Assembly (NCBI RefSeq): GCF_023333585.1
Contig: NZ_JAIQZN010000060.1
Location: 1-37,698 of the forward strand
DNA: 37,698 nucleotides
Source: Argonema antarcticum A004/B2
GTDB taxonomy: Bacteria > Cyanobacteriota > Cyanobacteriia > Cyanobacteriales > Aerosakkonemataceae
Direction: 5' to 3'
Shown: piece by piece, positions 25,214 through 33,593 of the stretch
How the letters are laid out: each line of letters opens with the position of its first letter
Numbering within the stretch: position 1 is the first letter of the stretch
The notes under the pieces: generated by a model
Databases searched by the model: none
The model's input: only the letters and a program-made list of their open reading frames with translations
Told to the model about the DNA's origin: nothing
Program-made: the position numbers and the translations under genes

Positions 25214-25288
25214 AGTCAAAAGTCAAAAGTCAAAAGTCAAAAGTCAAAAGTCAAAAGTCAAAAGTCAAAAGTCAAAAGTCAAAAGTCA
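25212..25288 (+). repeat. Heptameric tandem repeat AAAGTCA, eleven perfect units
   Basis: Eleven uninterrupted copies of AAAGTCA; the first unit overlaps the stop codon of the phosphoribosyltransferase gene and the last ends 9 bp before the hydrolase start. STRR-type. A short related stretch is found in frame within the tRNA nucleotidyltransferase gene near 32110-32130. Confidence 0.95.
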
Positions 25289-25297
25289 AGAGAAAAA

Positions 25298-26206
25298 ATG
25301 TCGGCAACCCTCATCTCCTCAACAACTTCTATTCCAGGTTTCTACTGGCAGTGGCGGGAACAACCCATTTACTACGTGCGTGCCGGACAGGGACACCCGC
25401 AACGTCCGCCACTACTGTTGATTCATGGATTTGGTGCTTCTACAGACCACTGGCGCAAAAATATCGCTGAATTGAGTAAAGATTTTGAAGTTTGGGCGAT
25501 CGATCTGTTGGGATTTGGTCGTTCCGCTAAACCAAACTGGCAATATAGCGGCGATTTGTGGCGCGACCAATTGGACGATTTTATCACCCAAGTTATCGAT
25601 AAACCAGCGGTTTTGGCGGGAAACTCCTTGGGAGGCTATGCAGGTTTGTGTTTAGTAGCACAGCGTCCCCAGTCTGCGGCAGGATTGATTTTAATTAATA
25701 GTGCTGGGCCTTTTACTGCGATCGAACCTCAGCCCCAACCCGATCCTCTCAGAAAGATTTGGGGTGAGTTAATACTTGGAATTCTCCGACAACCTTGGGC
25801 AAATTATCTGCTGTTTCAATATGTGCGTCAACGCTCCGTTATCCGTAAAACATTAGAAAAACTTTATCTCGACAAAAGTGCTATTACGGATGAACTGGTG
25901 GAAGATATTTATCGCCCTTCTTGCGATCCAGATGCCCCACAAGTTTTTGCCTCTGTATTTAGTACACCTCAAGGTGAAAAAGTTGACGTTCTCTTGAAAC
26001 AATTAACTTCTCCGCTGTTACTAATTTGGGGAGAAGGTGACCCTTGGATGAACGCTAAAGAACGAGGCGCTAAGTTTCGACAATATTATCCCCAACTGAC
26101 AGAACATTATTTGCAAGCTGGGCATTGTCCTCACGACGAAGTACCGAAACAGGTGAACGCAATTATATCTGAATGGGTATTAGACTTCTCCTTTCAAAGA
26201 ATGTAG
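25298..26206 (+). CDS. Alpha/beta-fold hydrolase
   Basis: 302 residues. The oxyanion loop HGFGAS is at 43-48, the nucleophile Ser110 in the elbow GNSLGG, the acid Asp248 in WGEGDPW and the base His276 in AGHCPHDE. The cap region is helical, about 140-225. It resembles the cyanobacterial/plastid hydrolases related to pheophytinase, which hydrolyse ester bonds of chlorophyll derivatives, but the substrate is not certain. GAGAAAAA before the ATG is a weak ribosome site. The stop codon is inside a partial copy of the GTAGAGACGTTTCATGAA palindrome. Confidence 0.88.
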   Translation: MSATLISSTTSIPGFYWQWREQPIYYVRAGQGHPQRPPLLLIHGFGASTDHWRKNIAELSKDFEVWAIDLLGFGRSAKPNWQYSGDLWRDQLDDFITQVIDKPAVLAGNSLGGYAGLCLVAQRPQSAAGLILINSAGPFTAIEPQPQPDPLRKIWGELILGILRQPWANYLLFQYVRQRSVIRKTLEKLYLDKSAITDELVEDIYRPSCDPDAPQVFASVFSTPQGEKVDVLLKQLTSPLLLIWGEGDPWMNAKERGAKFRQYYPQLTEHYLQAGHCPHDEVPKQVNAIISEWVLDFSFQRM

Positions 26207-26253
26207 AGACGTTTCATGAATGTAGGTAGAGACGTTTCATGAAACGTCTCTAC
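26203..26253. repeat. GTAGAGACGTTTCATGAAACGTCTCTAC palindrome, with partial copy
   Basis: A perfect 28-bp palindrome (26226-26253) preceded by a partial direct copy (26203-26220) that contains the hydrolase TAG stop. This is a widely dispersed intergenic palindrome in filamentous cyanobacteria (from memory). Confidence 0.85.
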
Positions 26254-26294
26254 AGCCGATCGAAATAAAGGGGGTAATCGTTGCGGATTTGGTA

Positions 26295-29090
26295 TTAGAG
26301 AGACATCGAGTTGATTTGCTCTGCTTGTGCTTCATCTAGCGAAACTTTGACTTTTTCAACTAGCAAGGGAACAGACAACGGTTCAAATAAGCGATCGGCA
26401 AGACCTGGAATTTTGTAGCTTTCCACTCCATTCGCGGCTAGTTTTTCCCAACCTAATGTAGACCCGAAGTACCATTCTAATTTCTGTGTACTGGCGCGAA
26501 AGAGCGTAATTTTGCCTCGATAGAGTCGCGGCACATACTTATCTTTAGCTGCTTGATTTATATTGGCAGCCTCTTGGTAGCGAAGTAGGTGGGGGGAAAA
26601 CTCATTCGATCGCTTGATATTAGTATCCTGACTATTTTCAGTTTGGTCAATATTGCTTTTTAAAACCTTGTCAGGAAGCACTTTATTCAACTTAAATTTA
26701 AAGTTCAATTTCTCGAACAATCGATCGCCAATGTAAGTTACTTTATCTATCAGTCCGAGTTGTCTTAATTTATCCGCATGGTAATAATTGAAAAATTCAT
26801 AAAATGAAACTACTTTGTTAATAGAAGAATAATAGGCTTCATAAACCAAAAAAGACAATTGATAAAAGAATGCTTTGCTCTGCCATAATATATCTTCTTT
26901 CGGTAAATCTATAGGTGCGTCGGCATCCACTAAAGCAAGCAATGCTACTTTTTCACCTCGATCGCGAAGCTGTTGAGCCATCTCGAAAGCAATAATCCCG
27001 CCACTACAATGACCTCCGATAAAATAAGGGCCGTTGGGTTGGATAGCTCGGATTTCTTCAATACAATCAGCCGCCATTTGTTCGATCGAAGTCTCAGACA
27101 TAGATTTGCCAACCAAGGCTGGATGTTGTAGAACATAAAAAGGTCGATCGATCGACAAACGACGACCAAATTGAGTCCAACTGATCGCACCAGTACCGCC
27201 TGCATGAAAGAAGAACGGCGGTTGAGATCCGTTACGTTTAATTTGCACTAAAGTAGCCCAAAACTTGGAGGTACTTTTGGGGCGAGAAATTATGCTGGCT
27301 AATTCTGCAACTGTTGAGGCTTGAATAAGAGTTGCGACAGGAAGATCGACATCAATAATCTTTTGTACTCGATCGATCAGTTGTACGGCTAGCAAGGAGT
27401 GTCCTCCTAGAGAAAAGAAGTTATCGTGAATACCAACTTCTTCTATACCTAAAACCTCAGACCAAATTTTGGCCAAGTTTTCTTCTAAGTTTGTGCGTGG
27501 GGGAGTATATTCTCGTTTGGTTATGGTCGGTTCTTGTGCTATTAATCCTAGTTTTTCAGCTAAACCAATTCGTTGTAATTTGCCTGTCGGGCCTTTAGGA
27601 ATTTCATCGACAAACACGATGATGCTGGGAACTTTAAAATCAGCCAGTCGCGTTGCTGCAAACTCCTTTATTTCTTGCTCTGTAGCGATCGGGCCTGGTT
27701 TGAGGACGACGGTAGCAGCGACATTTTCACCCAATAATGGATGAGGAACGGCAAAGGTGACTACCTGCGCGATCGCGGGATGATCGAGTAGCACTTCATC
27801 AATTTCACGAGGAGAAATTTTTTCACCGCCACGATTAATGATTTCTTTGATGCGACCTTTTAAAAATAGATAATTATCAACATCTAAATAACCTAAATCA
27901 CCAGTGCGAAACCAACCGTTAGTGAAGGCAGTTTTGTTGGCTTCAGGATTATTTTCGTAGCCAAGGGTGACGTTAACTCCTTGAATCACCACTTCACCCA
28001 CTTCTTGGGGCGGTAACAAATTGCCAGCTTCGTCCATAATGGCTATTTCTGGCCCTGCGGCTACTCCCACCGAGCCCGGTTTTCGTACTTGGGGAGGTAG
28101 AGGATTACTAGCCATTTGATGGGAAGCTTCTGTCATCCCATAAGCCTCAATTACCGGAACGTTAAATGTCTTTTCCAACTCCACCATAACTTGTGGCGAT
28201 AAAGAAGCGGAGGAGGAGCGAATTAGCCTCAGAGGACAGCTAGCAATGATGTTGATGTTTGCTTGAGATACAGCCAAAATTGCTTGGTGCATAGTGGGTA
28301 CAGCGCTGTACCAGGTCGGGCGCGTTTCTGCTACCCAAGCAAAGAATTTCGTAGTGTCAAAACCTGGAGTGCAAACGATACTGGCTCCAACATTGAGGGA
28401 TGATAGTAGGGCACCGATTAAGCCGTGAATGTGAAATAGGGGCATTATATTCAAACAGCGATCGCTTTTTGCCAAATTTAGGGCGACGCCAATGTTATGA
28501 GCCGAAGTGCAGAGGTTGTTGTGGGTCAGCGGCACAATTTTGGGACGGGAAGTTGTCCCGGAAGTATGCAGCACTAAAGCTACATGATCCGATGTGGGAT
28601 GTTCGATGTGGGATGTGGAATTTGGCGGAAAGTCTTGATAAGTTAAGGTGAAAATACCTGCTTCTGCTTCTAAGAGTGGGGATAATTCAATGATGGGTAT
28701 ACCTCGTTCTTGGGCGACGGTTTTGGCTGCTTCGGCAATTCCCGACTGAATAATTAACGCTTTGGGATTTAGATCGGACAAATAAAAGTCAAATTCGGCG
28801 GTGCGATAAGCTGGATTGAGGGTAGCACAGGTGGCGGTGGAGGCTACAGCTAGAAAGGCAACTGCCATTTCTGGGCCATTGGGAAGGACGATCGCAACGC
28901 GGTCATGGCGATCGATCCCAATGGCGTTGAGTGCAGTTACTATATCGTTAATGTGGATATTTAGACGGCGATAGGTGAGTGGGGTACGTCCGATGGCTGC
29001 AATTGCGATCGCATCGGGGTTTTTTTCCGCTTGCTTCTTCACCAAATCGGGAATGCTTAAATTAAACGTAAGCTTTCTAGTTCGATCCAT
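26295..29090 (-). CDS. Stand-alone adenylation-carrier-thioesterase protein (NRPS-like)
   Basis: 931 residues in three domains. Adenylation domain (about 1-510): A3 loop LHTSGTTSRPKIVPLTH, YGMTEASHQ, GWFRTGDLGYLD, GRIKEIINRGGEKISPREID and the catalytic Lys in PTGKLQR; it looks most like the acyl-CoA/oxalate-CoA ligase branch. Carrier domain (about 530-600) with phosphopantetheine Ser565 in FFSLGGHSLLAVQL. Thioesterase (about 635-931) with the nucleophile elbow GGHCSGG, so Cys695 replaces the usual Ser; the final PGLADRLFEPLSVP segment lacks the expected His. There is no condensation or ketosynthase domain. I chose the ATG at 29090; the open frame begins at a TTG six codons earlier. Predicted to activate an acid, hold it as thioester and release or couple it. 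Confidence 0.9.
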   Translation of the reverse strand: MDRTRKLTFNLSIPDLVKKQAEKNPDAIAIAAIGRTPLTYRRLNIHINDIVTALNAIGIDRHDRVAIVLPNGPEMAVAFLAVASTATCATLNPAYRTAEFDFYLSDLNPKALIIQSGIAEAAKTVAQERGIPIIELSPLLEAEAGIFTLTYQDFPPNSTSHIEHPTSDHVALVLHTSGTTSRPKIVPLTHNNLCTSAHNIGVALNLAKSDRCLNIMPLFHIHGLIGALLSSLNVGASIVCTPGFDTTKFFAWVAETRPTWYSAVPTMHQAILAVSQANINIIASCPLRLIRSSSASLSPQVMVELEKTFNVPVIEAYGMTEASHQMASNPLPPQVRKPGSVGVAAGPEIAIMDEAGNLLPPQEVGEVVIQGVNVTLGYENNPEANKTAFTNGWFRTGDLGYLDVDNYLFLKGRIKEIINRGGEKISPREIDEVLLDHPAIAQVVTFAVPHPLLGENVAATVVLKPGPIATEQEIKEFAATRLADFKVPSIIVFVDEIPKGPTGKLQRIGLAEKLGLIAQEPTITKREYTPPRTNLEENLAKIWSEVLGIEEVGIHDNFFSLGGHSLLAVQLIDRVQKIIDVDLPVATLIQASTVAELASIISRPKSTSKFWATLVQIKRNGSQPPFFFHAGGTGAISWTQFGRRLSIDRPFYVLQHPALVGKSMSETSIEQMAADCIEEIRAIQPNGPYFIGGHCSGGIIAFEMAQQLRDRGEKVALLALVDADAPIDLPKEDILWQSKAFFYQLSFLVYEAYYSSINKVVSFYEFFNYYHADKLRQLGLIDKVTYIGDRLFEKLNFKFKLNKVLPDKVLKSNIDQTENSQDTNIKRSNEFSPHLLRYQEAANINQAAKDKYVPRLYRGKITLFRASTQKLEWYFGSTLGWEKLAANGVESYKIPGLADRLFEPLSVPLLVEKVKVSLDEAQAEQINSMSL

Positions 29091-29256
29091 AAAACTTATA
29101 TAATCCAAACATCACTATTCAAAAGATGCTTTTGCGATGATTAATTTTAGCAGAATTTTGGTGGATTCGATCTGCCAAAAAATTACTGCTTTCCATCCCC
29201 CGGTAACCAAGGCAGTATAGCGGGAGTCAACAGGCGTTCAAAATCGAGGAAAAACT

Positions 29257-30414
29257 ATGGATGTCGCTGTTATAATCACTCTATTCAACGGAGCCAAATG
29301 GATTCGCCCAACTCTGGAGTCAGTTTTCTCGCAAGAACACCCTCCAGTCGAAGTAGTGGTTGTCGATGACGGTTCGGAGGATGGGTCGCCGGAAATTGTT
29401 CGATCTTTCCCAGGGGTGACATTACTTCGCAATTCCGGCAAAGGCGAAAATTCGGCTTGTGAATTTGGCTTTCGGCACACGAACGCGCCGCTAGTTGCCT
29501 TCTTAGATCATGATGATATTTGGCATCCATCTCACTTGCGAATTCTCAGCAGTATTCTGGAACAAAATCCTCAATGTCCTGCTGCATTTAGTATTTGCCT
29601 GTTTTTCAATTCAGATGATAGCCTTGTCTTTCCATCGCCAAAATTAAATGCAGTGCCATTCGATCCCTGGCGGGATTTCCCTAAAAATAAAATTCCCACG
29701 AATTCATCTGTTGTGATTCGCCGCGATGCACTAAATGAAATGGGTGGTTGGCCTGCGAAATTTAGCGGTTGTGGTGATGCTTATACTTGGTTTAGACTCA
29801 GTGTTGCTCAACCTTTAATCGAAAATCGATCGACTACAATAGGATACCGCCAGCATGAGAGTTCCCTGAATATAGACCTTCGTTCGCAAAAAGCTCTGAG
29901 TTATTTTAATGAAGCTCTAGCTGCTTCAGAGGATGCTGTTGCTCACCGACTTGCCATATATCCTGAAAATAGCGATCGTCTGAAAAGACGCTTAGCAGTC
30001 TTGACACCAATGTCAGACATTCTGAAAGCAACAATTAACTCAGATTACCAACTCTTAAAAGAATCTGCCTTGGCCTTTGAAGCTAGTCTAGCAGGTGAGT
30101 CAACAGCCTTCATCAAATCCATGTTAAATATGCTATTTTGGTTCCTCTCTCCCAGTTTAAACATAGAAACACTAGCAAGGAAAACAGACTACTTCAAAAT
30201 TTTGATTCAACATTGGCCAAAAGACGCCCGAAATAGCCGAGAAGCACTTATGGATTATAATCTAGGAAACCGAATTATTTGGAATTCTTGGAATTACCTA
30301 AGTACACAACCCTGGCAAATCAGCCGTTGGACGCTATTTAGGGATGTCCTTTATCTCAGGCTTCTCTGGTATTGGAATCGCTTCACCATAAGTACAAGAA
30401 AGTCAACGCTTTAG
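29257..30414 (+). CDS. Glycosyltransferase family 2 protein
   Basis: A GT-A fold transferase of 385 residues. The start VAVIITLFNGAKWIRPTLES and VVVVDDGSEDGS are family 2 signatures, the metal-binding DXD equivalent is in FLDHDDIWHP, and GGWPAKFSGCGDAY resembles the acceptor-side ED motif region. The C-terminal part from about 220 on is helical with hydrophobic stretches (about 288-305, 360-375) that could contact the membrane. Sugar donor and acceptor are unknown; likely cell-surface polysaccharide or glycolipid synthesis. It is divergent from the adenylation-carrier-thioesterase gene, separated by 166 bp. Confidence 0.88.
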   Translation: MDVAVIITLFNGAKWIRPTLESVFSQEHPPVEVVVVDDGSEDGSPEIVRSFPGVTLLRNSGKGENSACEFGFRHTNAPLVAFLDHDDIWHPSHLRILSSILEQNPQCPAAFSICLFFNSDDSLVFPSPKLNAVPFDPWRDFPKNKIPTNSSVVIRRDALNEMGGWPAKFSGCGDAYTWFRLSVAQPLIENRSTTIGYRQHESSLNIDLRSQKALSYFNEALAASEDAVAHRLAIYPENSDRLKRRLAVLTPMSDILKATINSDYQLLKESALAFEASLAGESTAFIKSMLNMLFWFLSPSLNIETLARKTDYFKILIQHWPKDARNSREALMDYNLGNRIIWNSWNYLSTQPWQISRWTLFRDVLYLRLLWYWNRFTISTRKSTL

Positions 30415-30428
30415 ATATAGCAAAGCAG

Positions 30429-30461
30429 CTTTGTTGGGTTTCGTTCCTCAACCCAACAAAG
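30429..30461. repeat. Inverted repeat CTTTGTTGGGTT...AACCCAACAAAG
   Basis: Perfect 12-bp arms with a 9-base loop (TCGTTCCTC), just after the glycosyltransferase stop. Related in sequence to the nested repeat at 10129-10196. Confidence 0.7.
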
Positions 30462-30472
30462 CAGATATTATA

Positions 30473-30630
30473 ATATCATGTCCGGTGGCATCGGTTGTCT
30501 AAAAAAAATAACTCTTTTATCTGTGTTCATCTGTGTTCATCTGTCTTCATCTGTGGTAAAAATTTAACCCTCGATGACAACAGACAATTTCCCGCATCAC
30601 GCTTACGCTACCGATGCAACCGGACATGAA
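30473..30630 (-). mobile_element. 158-bp MITE, copy 2 (opposite orientation)
   Basis: Starts ATATCATGTCCGGTGGCATC and ends GATGCAACCGGACATGA, giving inverted ends CATGTCCGGT(T/G)GCATCGG. Internally it has ATCTGTGTTCATCTGTGTTC and ATCTGTGGTAAAAATTTAAC, the reverse complement of copy 1 at 16242-16399. Same length, no ORF. Confidence 0.8.
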
Positions 30631-30713
30631 TAAATCGAATAAAGAGACGGGGCAAGATGCCCACCCCACAAGAATCGCAGAAAAATTGACTGTAAAATTA
30701 GATGCGTAGTAGC

Positions 30714-33572
30714 TTATTTTGCTGGTTTAGGAAAGTGTTCGGCCAAAAATGCTTCAGCAGATGCCCGATCGCACACTACCCCTACCCCCTCCCCATCCAG
30801 CGTCGCCGCCAATAAATCATCCAACATTTTACTATACTGCGGCCCTGGTTTATATCCCAACGCTTTCAGATCGTTGCCGTTGAGGGGAGCTTTTACATTT
30901 CTCCAGTCTGTCAGATAAAGCCAGATTTTCCGCCGCACGTCTCTTGGACTTTGTACTGCAATTAATATGAGAGTAGGCAAATCGTATCGACGCAACGATC
31001 GCACAATTTCACTTTTGCGATCGCACTTAGATAAAGTTTCCATCACCTCAGATTGAGCCAGAGCCAAGTTTTGTAGCCTTTCGATACTATCTACAGGTAG
31101 CTGGAGATTTGTTACTACTTTACCGCGATATTCCGGTATCAGATAAGCGATTAAAACTTCCAGTCGCATTTGCCAATGTTCGAGACTTTTTTGCGGATCG
31201 AAACGCCGCAGACAGCGATCGAGCAAACGCACTTGCCACCACAGTTTCTCATCTAATTCCAAGGTAGGATGGATGCAGCGCAACGCCCCCAAATCTGCCA
31301 GTAATTGCAAAGCAGGTTTCCAATAGGGAGCTTGCAGAATGTATTTCAGTTCGCTTTTGAGTCGAGTTTCCAGCGCAGGCGCACGACCATTTTTACCCTG
31401 AACTTGCTCGTAGATACCGCTGGCTAGAGCATAGCGGATATACCGCGCTGTCTGAGCCTCAATCTCAAATCCCAACCGCACAGCAAACCGCACAGCACGA
31501 TATATCCGCGTCGGATCTTCGATAAAGCTATTGGCGTGCAAAACCCGAATCTGCCGAGATTGTAAATCCAATACCCCGCCAAAGAAATCTAATAGCTCAC
31601 CAGCACGCGGTTCATTTAGCCGCACAGCCAAAGCATTGATGGTAAAATCTCGTCGATACAAATCTTGACGAATAGAACTGGCTTCTACTTCTGGATTGGC
31701 AGCTGGATAAGGATAAAATTCCGTCCTCGCGGTGGCAATATCTACCCAAAGAGAACCCAACTCTGGGTCGTTATGCCACAAAAGGGCAGCTGTTTGAAAT
31801 TGACCGTGAACGTCTAAGCGAGCATTGGGATAGAGTTGCTGAAGCGCTTTGGCTAATTCTACACCCGCGCCAACATCGGCTGATTTATGAAAACCATCTA
31901 CTACTAAGTCGATATCTTCAATCATCAGGATATTAGCCGATCGCGCTAGGAGCAAATCCCGCACTGCACCCCCGACTAGATAGAGATGCCAACCGCGTTT
32001 TTCTGCCTGCTGAGATGCTTTTTCTAATAATTGCCAAAGTGGGGGAGCGAGACGATCGCGAATAGAAGGCAAAAGGCAAGAGGCTAAAGGCAAATTTTCT
32101 TCTGATTTTTGACTTTTGACTTTGGCCTTTTCCTGATGGATCAGCCGCAAAACATCGGTGCGGGTAACAATTCCCACTAGCTGTCCAGTTTCCAAAACTG
32201 GCAATCGCCCGATATCGTAAGTTACCATGAGCGACTCAATTTCCGGTAGCGAGGTATCAGGTGCGATCGTTTTTAGATTCGTCGTCATGTAGCCTTTTAC
32301 CCTTGCATGACTGAAACCGTGATGCAGCGCAATATCAATATCTCGTCTGGAAATAATGCCAACTAACCGATCTTGGTTATCTACCACAGATAAACCAGAA
32401 TGTCCGTACCGCAGTAAGATTCGCTGAGCTTGTTCAATTGTTGTATCTGGGCGAATTGTTCGCACTGGAGAAGACATCAACTCCTGTGCTGTGGGAGGAT
32501 GGGGAATCTGATTTTCGATTTGTTCGACCAGTTGTGCTAAGATTGGTAGTGGATCTACCCCCCGCAGACTAGCAGATGCTGCCTGGGAATGACCGCCGCC
32601 ACCGATTTGTTGGAAGAGTTGGTTGAGGTTTGTGCCTTCAATGCGCGATCGACCGATCACCGTTAAGCGATCGTCCGATTTTGGATTTGGGATTTCAGAT
32701 TTTGGATTTGCGATCGCTGATTCTTCTTCCTCCCCCACTCTCCCACTCCCCCACTCCCCCTCTCCCCCTCTCCCCCTCTCTTCTTCCCGCAAGGGATATC
32801 TCGCCGCCAGAAACACGGCATCGCTTTCAGTTAACTCCAGTAATTGTGTGGTGAGACTGGATAAACCGGGCACAAAACCCTCTGTATTTAACAGACACCA
32901 AGATATTGTGTAACCCCACCGGGTTGTGCTTTGCAAATTATTTAGGCTAACCTTCAGCAGTTCCTGCAATTGGCGAGACAAACCGGGATCGACATATTCT
33001 GCGATCGCTTTAAGGCTTACCCCTTGCGTCATCAACCAAGCCAAAGCAGCGGCGTCTCTAGGCGTCGTATGCTCAAATGTGAGAGATCCCGTATCTACGT
33101 GGATACCCAACGCCATCACGGTCGCCTCCGCTGGCGTCAGGAATAGTTCTGAAAGTTTCCCCTCTGCTCCTGGCTCTCCTGCTAATTTTTGCAAATGTTC
33201 CACAACCAGAGTTGTAGTGGCTCCCACCGACTCGATATAAGTTTGAGTGGCCGGGATATCTGTATCTTGATTGAGATGATGGTCGTAGAGGACAATTTCA
33301 GTCAGGTGAGGTAGATCTAACCACTCAGCTGCTTTTCCCAAGCGATCGCGTTGTTGAGTATCTACGATCGTCACAGAGCGAATTTGTTCGGGATTGATCG
33401 ATCGACGTTCCATCAATGCAAACTCATCCCGGTGCAACGCCAAAAAATCCCGCACCACTGGGTGTGCGCCCCCAGGTAAGACAATTTTCGCCCCAGCTTT
33501 CAGGCGCGTCAGCCCTACAGCCGCTCCCAGAGCGTCAAAATCTGCTGTTGTATGACATAGAATCACATCCAT
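30714..33572 (-). CDS. DHH-CBS-tRNA nucleotidyltransferase/poly(A) polymerase fusion (CCA/A-adding)
   Basis: 952 residues. N-terminal DHH phosphoesterase domain (DALGAA, VDTQQRD, DHH at 97-99, GGGGHSQAA), then two CBS domains (about 362-480), then a class II tRNA nucleotidyltransferase: LVGGAVRDLLL, IEDIDLVVDG (the catalytic Asp pair), RRDFTINALAVR and EDPTRIYRAVRFAVR. The same DHH-CBS-NTase fusion occurs in other cyanobacteria, where the enzyme adds A (or CCA) to tRNA ends; which base it adds cannot be told. Odd: the DHH domain holds a low-complexity insert (about residues 261-305) rich in E, G and R, and a KVKSQKSEENLP linker at about 483-495 is encoded by the AAAGTCA heptamer. It starts 21 bp after the membrane-protein gene of the CHAT cluster. 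Confidence 0.92.
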   Translation of the reverse strand: MDVILCHTTADFDALGAAVGLTRLKAGAKIVLPGGAHPVVRDFLALHRDEFALMERRSINPEQIRSVTIVDTQQRDRLGKAAEWLDLPHLTEIVLYDHHLNQDTDIPATQTYIESVGATTTLVVEHLQKLAGEPGAEGKLSELFLTPAEATVMALGIHVDTGSLTFEHTTPRDAAALAWLMTQGVSLKAIAEYVDPGLSRQLQELLKVSLNNLQSTTRWGYTISWCLLNTEGFVPGLSSLTTQLLELTESDAVFLAARYPLREEERGRGGEGEWGSGRVGEEEESAIANPKSEIPNPKSDDRLTVIGRSRIEGTNLNQLFQQIGGGGHSQAASASLRGVDPLPILAQLVEQIENQIPHPPTAQELMSSPVRTIRPDTTIEQAQRILLRYGHSGLSVVDNQDRLVGIISRRDIDIALHHGFSHARVKGYMTTNLKTIAPDTSLPEIESLMVTYDIGRLPVLETGQLVGIVTRTDVLRLIHQEKAKVKSQKSEENLPLASCLLPSIRDRLAPPLWQLLEKASQQAEKRGWHLYLVGGAVRDLLLARSANILMIEDIDLVVDGFHKSADVGAGVELAKALQQLYPNARLDVHGQFQTAALLWHNDPELGSLWVDIATARTEFYPYPAANPEVEASSIRQDLYRRDFTINALAVRLNEPRAGELLDFFGGVLDLQSRQIRVLHANSFIEDPTRIYRAVRFAVRLGFEIEAQTARYIRYALASGIYEQVQGKNGRAPALETRLKSELKYILQAPYWKPALQLLADLGALRCIHPTLELDEKLWWQVRLLDRCLRRFDPQKSLEHWQMRLEVLIAYLIPEYRGKVVTNLQLPVDSIERLQNLALAQSEVMETLSKCDRKSEIVRSLRRYDLPTLILIAVQSPRDVRRKIWLYLTDWRNVKAPLNGNDLKALGYKPGPQYSKMLDDLLAATLDGEGVGVVCDRASAEAFLAEHFPKPAK

Positions 33573-33593
33573 TTGCTTTCCATTTGTGACAGA

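Larger units (their letters stand above)
30415..30713. other. Repeat-filled spacer between two convergent genes
   Basis: 299 bp with no gene. It contains the inverted repeat 30429-30461, MITE copy 2 (30473-30630) and a short GGGGCAAGATGCCCACCCC palindrome at about 30650-30668, which is a common cyanobacterial intergenic word. Confidence 0.6.

Noticed and set aside
25212-25288. CRISPR-like tandem array
   Set aside because: Units are 7 bp with no spacers; this is an STRR repeat.
30515-30565. Repeated CATCTGTGTT words as a CRISPR or tandem array
   Set aside because: They are internal to the MITE and also occur in copy 1; there are no regular spacers.
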